DNA of 7,047 nucleotides, taken from contig DATGIQ010000591.1 of the NCBI GenBank assembly GCA_035295665.1, positions 1-7,047 of the forward strand. The letters are read 5' to 3'. Both the position numbers and the translations under genes were made by a program. Below the pieces are notes generated by a model. That model was not told the DNA's origin. It was given only the letters and a program-made list of their open reading frames with translations, and made no database searches. Source of the DNA: DATGIQ01 sp035295665 (GTDB lineage: Bacteria; Planctomycetota; Planctomycetia; Gemmatales; Gemmataceae). Positions 1-5,163 of the stretch are shown here, piece after piece (position 1 is the stretch's first letter; every line of letters begins with the position of its first letter).

Positions 1-290
1 CCGAGACAGCCGAGGATGCGATCTGGGCAAAAGCAGCGGTTCCGCGAGTAACCTCGCCCTCTCCAGCCGTACAACGCATGCCATACCAACTCTTTGTTGG
101 TCGGGACGCCGAGCGGTTCGTGCAGCAGACGGGCCAGCTCCGCGACGGAGGTCCGCCCGTCACAGTTCCGCCAAACCAGGGCTGCGGCCGGGTTCAGGCA
201 GGGCGCTTTCTGGTGCCGCTGATCGTACACGAATGTCTCTTTGTCCATCTCTTGGATTAACAGCTCCGCTTCACGTCGCAACGGCAACAT
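1..290 (-). CDS. PqqD-like small protein, 3' end outside window, probable frameshift near 66-71
   Basis: The minus strand from ATG at 290 reads 73 residues that look like the PqqD family, small winged-helix proteins that bind peptide substrates for radical SAM enzymes. The diagnostic stretch is CLNPAAALVWRNCDGRTSVA (31-50), followed by ELARLL. After HAL (residues 71-73) the frame becomes low-complexity Arg/Cys sequence. A different frame starting at 66 gives LERARLLAEPLLLP and then SHPRLSR up to base 1, which is what a PqqD C-terminal helix should look like. One base therefore seems lost (or two gained) around 66-71. This could be a real mutation or an assembly error. The ATG at 290 has a GAGG 10 bases upstream (304-301). 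In-frame ATGs at 341, 332 and 248 are alternatives. The gene follows the lipoprotein stop by 56 bases, so it is probably co-transcribed. Family call is fairly sure; function of the intact gene is inferred. Confidence 0.72.
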   Translation of the reverse strand, partial: MLPLRREAELLIQEMDKETFVYDQRHQKAPCLNPAAALVWRNCDGRTSVAELARLLHEPLGVPTNKELVWHALYGWRGRGYSRNRCFCPDRILGCL

Positions 291-346
291 GGGGAATCTG
301 CCTCGGGCACCGAGACGGTGACAGGTAGCCATTCCGCGCATCCTCA

Positions 347-1135
347 CTACCGCGGCACCGCCGGGACATTCGGACTCAGAATGAATGGCGTGATCCGTGG
401 CTTCAAAATGGACGGAGCCGGTGGCGGCGGCACCGGTGCGGGAAGCGGTCCAGGGGGGCCGGCGAGCGACGCAGTGTACGAAATCGTTGCCAAGTTGAGA
501 ATCGTGAGCGTTAATCGCGTGAGCCCTTCGAGGCCGTCCGGCGTCACCCAAACATACGTATCCCGGTAGTGTCCCACGTAACAGGCGTGATGCGGTACGT
601 CGCGTTTGCACCCGACATTCATCCAGCCATGAGGAATGGCACAGCACAGGCACTCGTCTTCGGAAAGGTGCGCCGGCGTTCCACTCGTTTTGCCAGCACT
701 CTCTGGACACAGCAGCTTGCGAAGCTTCTCATAACACGAATCGCAATCGGAAGGAGACAGGCCCAGTGCTAACTGATACACGCAGCGCATCAGGGCAAGC
801 CGATCGGGATCGCTAATGGGCCAAATCGTCCAGTTGAGCTGGTCGGCGCGGCTGATGGTAACGCCGTAACTGGTACTGACCACCCCTTGCATCACACTAT
901 TTGGATTCACCAGGTCGGTATTGGAGCCGGAGTCCGTGATCTGAATCTGTCCGGTGCCCAGAAGCGTAAACGGAGGCAGGGAGCCTGGATATTTCGCAAC
1001 CATCGCCAGGTTATTCAGAATTTCTGTGTAGTAAATGTCGGTTTGCGTTGCGATTTGCTTCGTCGTAAACCGCTCTAGCTGAAGGTGTGTGCAGCCCGTG
1101 CTTGTCAGAAAGGCCAACACGATCAACCTACGCAT
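347..1135 (-). CDS. Cys-rich putative lipoprotein, conserved hypothetical
   Basis: Predicted 262-residue exported protein. The start at 1135 is chosen because it begins a clean lipoprotein signal (MRRLIVLAFLTSTGC, Cys15 as lipidation site; Ser at -3 is atypical) and has GGGGGA seven bases upstream. An in-frame ATG at 1159 would put eight extra residues, including an acidic one, before the signal. The mature part starts with a predicted helical segment containing TQTDIYYTEILNNLAMVA, then LPPFTLLGTGQIQITDSG. A Cys-rich central part carries nine Cys between residues 118 and 185, including CDSC (131-134) and CLCC (162-165). Then come YVWVTPDGLEGLTRLTLTIL and a Pro-rich tail from about 226. I recall similar uncharacterised planctomycete proteins with the TD.yY..iL.NLA and YVWV.P.G.E.L.RLTL motifs, but cannot name a domain. 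It lies 212 bases after the protease gene and 56 before the PqqD-like gene. No catalytic motif is visible. The Cys pattern suggests disulfides or metal binding. Confidence 0.85.
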   Translation of the reverse strand: MRRLIVLAFLTSTGCTHLQLERFTTKQIATQTDIYYTEILNNLAMVAKYPGSLPPFTLLGTGQIQITDSGSNTDLVNPNSVMQGVVSTSYGVTISRADQLNWTIWPISDPDRLALMRCVYQLALGLSPSDCDSCYEKLRKLLCPESAGKTSGTPAHLSEDECLCCAIPHGWMNVGCKRDVPHHACYVGHYRDTYVWVTPDGLEGLTRLTLTILNLATISYTASLAGPPGPLPAPVPPPPAPSILKPRITPFILSPNVPAVPR

Positions 1136-1142
1136 CGGGTAA

Positions 1143-1148
1143 TCCCCC
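1143..1148 (-). promoter_or_regulatory. Shine-Dalgarno of lipoprotein gene
   Basis: GGGGGA read on the minus strand, seven bases before the ATG at 1135. It supports this start over the ATG at 1159, whose nearest purine tract (AAGAGG) is only one base away. The match to AGGAGG is imperfect. Confidence 0.5.
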
Positions 1149-1347
1149 GGCCATCTCATGCCTCTTTTCGACTCCGGTTAGCAATGTCGGTCATTATCCG
1201 AGACTGTCTTCAACGGCTTTGCGGTCTCTTCGAGTTTGGAGGTTTCTGAGGGGAAAAGAGGGGAAGATTTTGGCAAAAGGCGAAGCTGGGCTATTCCCGT
1301 ATGGAGCGGGTGCCGACCTAGACGTTCCCGGTCCGTTTTGCGCCGCT

Positions 1348-2490
1348 TCACTTCGGCTTGAGCCCAACTTTCGCTTGACCATAATCGATGAGGATGGCGT
1401 TAAACAGCGCGGACAACCCACCGATGTTCATTCCCTGCTGACCCATCATGTAGGCGTTGTTCTTGCACATGACCAAGGTCAAACCCTGTGCCGGCGGGGG
1501 CAAGCTCGCCGCGCGGATCGTGTAGCGGAGCGACGTAGCCGAATCGGGACTGGCCAGTTCAACGGTGATCTCTCCCTGGACGCATTGGCACGAATCCGAG
1601 GTCGACGTCCACGAGGGACAGGAAGTGGCCTCCGGCCAAGTGCGCGGGTAGATATATCCGTTCGGATCGCTCAAGAATACTGGGCCGCCGCCGGTGTCAA
1701 CCATGGCAATGGGCGAATCCACGGTGCCCGGCCACTGCGTAAGGGTATCGCCGATCGTCAGGCTCTTCGGCACAAGCGCCATCCACTCGACGTTGGGAAG
1801 GATATCGCACATCGAATAGCCCGCCGGCTGCGCGCGGTAAATGACGAGCTCCGAGTCCTGGGCGACGCGCGGCGAATTCTGCATCGCCAGGAGGGCCGAA
1901 GCGGGTGCGTAGTTGAACTCCGCGAAAGGATACTGAGCATTGTAGGAGAGAGGAGCCTGCATCGTAACGCTCACCCCGGGAGGCGTGGCCCAGGAATTTG
2001 CCGACCAAGGCCGCAGGCATCCCGCGCCAAAGTTCGCGGTTCGCGGGGCCCCCGTGCAGGCATAGAAAACGCAGTCTTCCAGCGTGTGGACCGCTCCGCT
2101 CTTCGTGGGCACGTCGATCGGGCCGCGGACAATCTTGGCCGGACTGCCCCACGGCTCCGTACCATCGCCGATTGCGGTGTACGCAGGAAGATGCTGGAGA
2201 TCCTCCCACGACGGCACAATCAGCAGCGAGTTGCCGGAATCGACCAGGAGCGAGGTGAAGCCGCCCGTGGTCTGTCCTCGGAATAGGATGTTGATGTAGG
2301 CGTCGAAGTTCGAAGCCAACGAAACCGTCGTGAGCGGAATCACGGCACTATCCGCGACGACTTGCGAAGGCACTTTGGGCATCCGCCGTCGCAGCGCTTC
2401 CGCAATGGCCCTGACCATCGAACTCGTATCGAACCGGTGAGCGGGCAATTCATGCAGAATCGGGTGCAAGGAATGTCGCGAAAGTCGCAT
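1348..2490 (-). CDS. Pepsin-like aspartic protease (family A1 type)
   Basis: A 380-residue bilobal aspartic protease homologue. Such enzymes cut peptide bonds using two Asp residues, one from each lobe. The N-lobe motif is LLVDSGNSLLIVPSW (81-95, Asp84), preceded by FDAYINILF, like the strand before the first Asp in pepsin. The C-lobe has SLTIGDTL (243-250) and then AMVDTGGGPVF (262-272, Asp265). The C-terminus ILIDYGQAKVGLKPK (366-380) matches the family ending of the type vFDy...rvGfa. The two Asp are 181 residues apart, against 183 in pepsin. There is no signal peptide, and the first ~50 residues are a basic, possibly propeptide-like extension. Eight Cys are present (140, 145, 158, 228, 291, 301, 303, 342), odd for a protein with no export signal. 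AAGGAG seven bases upstream fixes the start. It follows the radical SAM gene by 84 bases on the same strand. Substrate is unknown. Ser35 and Thr218 of pepsin are replaced by Asn87 and Gly268, so activity is likely but unproven. Confidence 0.85.
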   Translation of the reverse strand: MRLSRHSLHPILHELPAHRFDTSSMVRAIAEALRRRMPKVPSQVVADSAVIPLTTVSLASNFDAYINILFRGQTTGGFTSLLVDSGNSLLIVPSWEDLQHLPAYTAIGDGTEPWGSPAKIVRGPIDVPTKSGAVHTLEDCVFYACTGAPRTANFGAGCLRPWSANSWATPPGVSVTMQAPLSYNAQYPFAEFNYAPASALLAMQNSPRVAQDSELVIYRAQPAGYSMCDILPNVEWMALVPKSLTIGDTLTQWPGTVDSPIAMVDTGGGPVFLSDPNGYIYPRTWPEATSCPSWTSTSDSCQCVQGEITVELASPDSATSLRYTIRAASLPPPAQGLTLVMCKNNAYMMGQQGMNIGGLSALFNAILIDYGQAKVGLKPK

Positions 2491-2497
2491 CGTTCTT

Positions 2498-2503
2498 CTC
2501 CTT
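2498..2503 (-). promoter_or_regulatory. Shine-Dalgarno of pepsin-like protease gene
   Basis: AAGGAG on the minus strand, seven bases before the ATG at 2490. This strong site sets the protease start and argues that the protein really has no N-terminal signal peptide. Confidence 0.75.
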
Positions 2504-2574
2504 CATCCGTGGGTGGAACGAATTCATCAAGATCATAACGCCAAACTCCATCTTGGCCAGGCTGAAGTCGGTGA

Positions 2575-4089
2575 TCAAACCCCGGCCATCAGCACCGTTC
2601 CTACCTGTCCCTCACCCGGCACCACGGGAACACGCTCTAACCGTTGGCGAAACCGAACGTGCCGGCGACGGGTCCACTCGACCAGTGGCCGCCAGACCGT
2701 GGCCGTCAAGCGGTGCCGAATGAGCAAGTGCCACAGTCGATTGGAGCGCTTGTAGAGGTACGACATGGCCAGGTAAGGCAGAACGGCACGGGGATCCACC
2801 GGACGGCGCCGCCAGATCGATCGGTGGGAGAAGAGCCGCCGATAGCACCAGGCGTAGCCCTCCGCCAGTTGGTCGGGCGACATGTGCCGCGGCCGGAACA
2901 CCACATGGGCCGTGTCGTAAAGGCTCCACTCTTTGTGCAAGAGCCGGCCTGCCGCTTCCAGCTGTCGAAAAAGGGGTGTGCCCGGATAGGGCGTCAGGAT
3001 ATGAAACGTGGCGCACTCCAGCCGGTTGTCCTCGATCCAGGCGGCCGTCCGCGCGAATACATCCGGGCAGTCCGCATCGAATCCGAAGACAAAACTGCCA
3101 TTCACTTGAATGCCATGATCGTGAAGAATGGCCACGCGGCGGGCGTAGTCCTCGGTCCGGGGGCTTTTCTTCCGCGCCGCCACCAAATTATCGTCGGCAA
3201 GCGACTCGAATCCAATAAAGACTCCCGTGCAGCCCGCCAGTGCCATCTCGCGCACCAACGACGGATCATCGGTGATATCAAGCGTCACGGCGGCACTCCA
3301 GATTCTCTCGATTGGCCGAATGGCACGACAAAGCCGCCGCAAGTACTCGGGCTTCGATCCGAGATTATTGTCAATGAAGACGGCATAGGGTTGGCCATCT
3401 TTTTGAAACTCCGCCACAATCTGCTCGACATCGCGCACCAGGTAGGGCATGTGCAGGCCGTCCGTGGAGAGGTAACAGAAGCCACAGCGGTTATGACAAC
3501 CCCGGGTTGCGATCAGGCTGGTTGTGGTCAGGAAATCGCGCCGCGGCAGCAATTCGCGGCGCGGCGGTGGATCGTCCCGGTAGGGAACGCGGTAATCACC
3601 CCGATAAACGCGCTGAAGCGTCCCTCGTTCCACATCGCGCAAGATGCCTGGCCAAAGCTGGACGCCTTCGCCCAAGGCCAGGGCATCCGCGTGAGGGGCT
3701 GCTTCCTCGGGACAGGAAAGGACATGCAAACCGCCCAGGATCACCCGAGCGCCCCGGCTGCGATACCAATGGGCAAGCGCATAAGCCCGTTTGGCGAAGG
3801 TGAGATGGATGGTGATGCCGACGACTTGGGGGAACGGCTGCCAGGGCGGCGGCCCCTGGAGCAAGTTTTCATCCCAGTAGGCGACGTGCCAATCCGGCGG
3901 AGTCGCCCCCGCGATGCTCGTCAAGGCAAGCGACGGCGTCAGGACATGCTTGCCGAAACTGGCATGCGGGTCTTTCGGATAGAAGGGATTGATGAGCAGA
4001 GCATAGCGAGGCTTGATCGACTGGGGCCAAACGTCGGGATCGAGATAAGGCGCGACTCTCAATTCGCGTGGGATCCAGAGCGACCGCAT
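2575..4089 (-). CDS. B12-binding-type radical SAM protein
   Basis: A 504-residue iron-sulfur enzyme of the class with an N-terminal cobalamin-binding-like domain followed by a radical SAM domain; members make radicals from S-adenosylmethionine to methylate or rearrange varied substrates. Residues ~28-158 form the Rossmann-like part, with VILGGLHVLSCPEEAAPHAD (116-135) typical of the class. The cluster motif TRGCHNRCGFCYLS has Cys198, Cys202 and Cys205 (CX3CX2C). Supporting motifs are VFIDNNLG (237-244), VFIGFES (290-296) and a C-terminal segment TPYPGTPLFRQLEAAGRLL (366-384) seen in family members with a DUF4070-like extension. The last ~70 residues are very basic. No exact DxHxxG is present; the nearest is DPHASFG (40-46). 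The start at 4089 is set by GGAGG seven bases upstream, although the frame stays open to an ATG at 4170. It is first in the minus-strand run and has its own promoter. The substrate cannot be read from sequence; the reaction could be on lipid, pigment or peptide. Confidence 0.9.
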   Translation of the reverse strand: MRSLWIPRELRVAPYLDPDVWPQSIKPRYALLINPFYPKDPHASFGKHVLTPSLALTSIAGATPPDWHVAYWDENLLQGPPPWQPFPQVVGITIHLTFAKRAYALAHWYRSRGARVILGGLHVLSCPEEAAPHADALALGEGVQLWPGILRDVERGTLQRVYRGDYRVPYRDDPPPRRELLPRRDFLTTTSLIATRGCHNRCGFCYLSTDGLHMPYLVRDVEQIVAEFQKDGQPYAVFIDNNLGSKPEYLRRLCRAIRPIERIWSAAVTLDITDDPSLVREMALAGCTGVFIGFESLADDNLVAARKKSPRTEDYARRVAILHDHGIQVNGSFVFGFDADCPDVFARTAAWIEDNRLECATFHILTPYPGTPLFRQLEAAGRLLHKEWSLYDTAHVVFRPRHMSPDQLAEGYAWCYRRLFSHRSIWRRRPVDPRAVLPYLAMSYLYKRSNRLWHLLIRHRLTATVWRPLVEWTRRRHVRFRQRLERVPVVPGEGQVGTVLMAGV

Positions 4090-4096
4090 CGAAGTT

Positions 4097-4101
4097 CCTC
4101 C
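4097..4101 (-). promoter_or_regulatory. Shine-Dalgarno of radical SAM gene
   Basis: GGAGG on the minus strand with seven bases to the ATG at 4089. It decides against the 27-residue longer reading from 4170, which would also start upstream of the predicted -35 box. Confidence 0.75.
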
Positions 4102-4135
4102 ATCCTGATGGGTATGGGCTTCACATTTGCAAAGT

Positions 4136-4163
4136 ACTTTACGATGCAAAGTTAAATTGTCAA
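4136..4163 (-). promoter_or_regulatory. Sigma70-like promoter of the radical SAM / protease run
   Basis: On the minus strand a perfect -35 TTGACA (4163-4158) is followed by a 16-base spacer and TAAAGT (4141-4136), a 4 of 6 match to the -10 consensus. Transcription would start near 4129, giving a leader of about 40 bases before the ATG at 4089. The -10 is weak, and planctomycete promoters are poorly characterised. Confidence 0.5.
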
Positions 4164-4178
4164 GATCCAATGGATGGT

Positions 4179-4217
4179 ATGAGCGGTTCGCTCATCCAGA
4201 TTTTCGATTTTTTCTTC
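4179..4217 (+). terminator. Short hairpin with T-tract, terminator-like
   Basis: ATGAGCG (4179-4185) and CGCTCAT (4189-4195) form a perfect 7-bp stem with a 3-base loop. T-rich sequence, TTTTCGATTTTTTC, follows from 4201. This is the form of a weak intrinsic terminator on the plus strand. It lies 159 bases before the DNRLRE start, so it could act in that gene's leader or stop antisense transcripts coming across the radical SAM gene. Confidence 0.4.
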
Positions 4218-4363
4218 GCCTTTTCTGCAACTCCTGATTACACTTGGCTATCCCGACGTGCCTTGCTTCGGCACGTGCGCGTGCCGTGGCCCGGATTGCT
4301 TGATCGGGGACGATGGTCGTCCGCCGAGTTTCGGACCACGTACCCATGGAACGCCTTGTTCAG

Positions 4364-4369
4364 AAGGAG
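4364..4369 (+). promoter_or_regulatory. Shine-Dalgarno of DNRLRE gene
   Basis: AAGGAG six bases before the ATG at 4376. It favours this start over in-frame ATGs at 4313, 4346 and 4370, and places the signal peptide at the very N-terminus. Confidence 0.75.
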
Positions 4370-4375
4370 ATGCCA

Positions 4376-5068
4376 ATGGACCGACGATGGAAGGGATTCG
4401 CTCTGGTTGGTGTTGTGCTGGCCTATTCTTGGATCAGCACGGCTACTGTTCGCGCGGATCAAGTTGTTTTGTACCCTAGCGATGCCGAGGGCGGTGCGAA
4501 TGCCGTTCGCATTTTGTCCGGCGGAGCGACCACGAATTACGTGTTGCAGGACATCGTTTCCGTGTACCACCGCGGCGGCAACGATCAAAACTCCTTGATC
4601 CTCTTCGATCTGAGTTCGCTTCCGGCCGGCAAGAAGATCACGACTGCGACGTTGACGTTGATGCACGATACCGCCATCTATCCCACCGGGGATAATTTCG
4701 AGGACACGCAGGTGTTCCGCGTGGCCAAGCCCTGGGTGCAATGGCAAGTGACCTGGAACCGCGCTTCGGGATACCGGACTTCGAATGGCGTCCCTTGGGA
4801 TCAGCCCGGTGGCGATTTCGTGGGCATCCAGGGGCTTACGGACGGCTCGGATCCTTATGCGGATGCTGTGCTGGGTCTGGATGATAATTCTCCGGGAATC
4901 TTTCCTTTCCCGATCGACGTGACCGCCCTCGTGAATGAATGGTATACCGGCACTTCTCCGAACTATGGGATGTTGGTCACCGGCTTGGAAGGCAACGGCC
5001 TGCACTTCCACGCCGACCGCGGCGATGATCCAACGCTGTATCCAACGCTGACGATCGTTTACCAGTAA
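4376..5068 (+). CDS. Secreted DNRLRE-domain protein
   Basis: Predicted 230-residue secreted protein. Residues 1-27 are a signal peptide: MDRRWK, a hydrophobic core from about 7 to 20, and a likely cleavage after TVRA. The rest is one DNRLRE domain, a beta-sandwich module of extracellular and cell-surface proteins thought to bind carbohydrate or serve as a structural unit. Visible family features are NSLILFDLSSLPAGKKITTA (72-91) followed by TLTL, the VQWQVTWNRASGY block (121-133) with W.QPGGDF (141-148), PIDVTALVNEWYTG (179-192), and HADRGDDPTLYPTLTIVY (212-229) at the C-terminus. There is no enzyme domain, PEP-CTERM sorting tail or membrane anchor, so it seems to be a free single-domain protein, unlike the many relatives where the module is part of a larger protein. 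It stands alone on the plus strand, divergent from the radical SAM gene and convergent with the DUF1501 gene, so it is probably its own transcription unit. Confidence 0.88.
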   Translation: MDRRWKGFALVGVVLAYSWISTATVRADQVVLYPSDAEGGANAVRILSGGATTNYVLQDIVSVYHRGGNDQNSLILFDLSSLPAGKKITTATLTLMHDTAIYPTGDNFEDTQVFRVAKPWVQWQVTWNRASGYRTSNGVPWDQPGGDFVGIQGLTDGSDPYADAVLGLDDNSPGIFPFPIDVTALVNEWYTGTSPNYGMLVTGLEGNGLHFHADRGDDPTLYPTLTIVYQ

Positions 5069-5083
5069 GAAACGCTGACAAGA

Positions 5084-5121
5084 AGGTGCCTGGAACTCGG
5101 ATTGCGGAGTTCCAGGCATCT
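5084..5121. terminator. Long hairpin between convergent genes, likely terminator
   Basis: TGCCTGGAACTC (5087-5098) and GAGTTCCAGGCA (5107-5118) pair perfectly over 12 bp with an 8-base loop. The stem extends to 5084/5121 with one G-T pair. It starts 15 bases after the DNRLRE stop and lies 43 bases beyond the DUF1501 stop, so it can serve both genes. The T-tract after it (TCTCTTT) is only moderate on the plus strand and weaker on the minus strand. Confidence 0.7.
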
Positions 5122-5163
5122 CTCTTTAGCGTCTCCAAACCTGGAGCCGACCGGTCGATCGGA

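Larger units (their letters stand above)
4090..4375. other. Divergent intergenic region with multiple small hairpins
   Basis: This 286-base gap separates the leftward radical SAM gene from the rightward DNRLRE gene. Besides the minus-strand promoter and the hairpin plus T-tract at 4179-4217, it holds ACGTGCC/GGCACGT (4256-4262 with 4270-4276), an alternative GGCACG/CGTGCC (4270-4275 with 4280-4285), GGACGA/TCGTCC (4308-4313 with 4317-4322) and GTCCG/CGGAC (4319-4323 with 4332-4336). In both pairs the inner segment can pair with only one partner at a time. I found no convincing coding sequence and no clear plus-strand promoter. Confidence 0.45.

Noticed and set aside
1160..1240. GATAAT element upstream of the lipoprotein gene as a promoter -10
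   Set aside because: The nearest TTGAAG is only 9 bases away and no usable -35 lies at 16-18 bases; a promoter in this gap remains possible but unsupported.
1194..1421. 75-codon minus-strand ORF across the end of the protease gene
   Set aside because: Half lies in another frame of the protease; no Shine-Dalgarno or motif.
1087..2286. 399-codon plus-strand ORF opposite the protease gene
   Set aside because: Arg-rich shadow without family motifs; it also spans the gap and part of the lipoprotein gene.
2450..2551. 33-codon minus-strand ORF between the radical SAM and protease genes (MEFGVMILMN... to ...APDSA)
   Set aside because: A precursor peptide would be welcome here, but it has no good Shine-Dalgarno, overlaps the protease start in another frame, and shows no leader or core pattern.
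2644..4155. 503-codon plus-strand ORF opposite the radical SAM gene
   Set aside because: It mirrors a high-GC real gene, has no recognisable motifs, and the opposite strand has clear radical SAM motifs.
5028..5050. Tandem 11-base repeat ATCCAACGCTG
   Set aside because: It encodes the PTLYPTL repeat of the DNRLRE C-terminus and is explained by the protein sequence.
4238..5119. 293-codon minus-strand ORF opposite the DNRLRE gene
   Set aside because: It runs through the terminator hairpin and the leader; the plus-strand frame has a signal peptide and a full domain.
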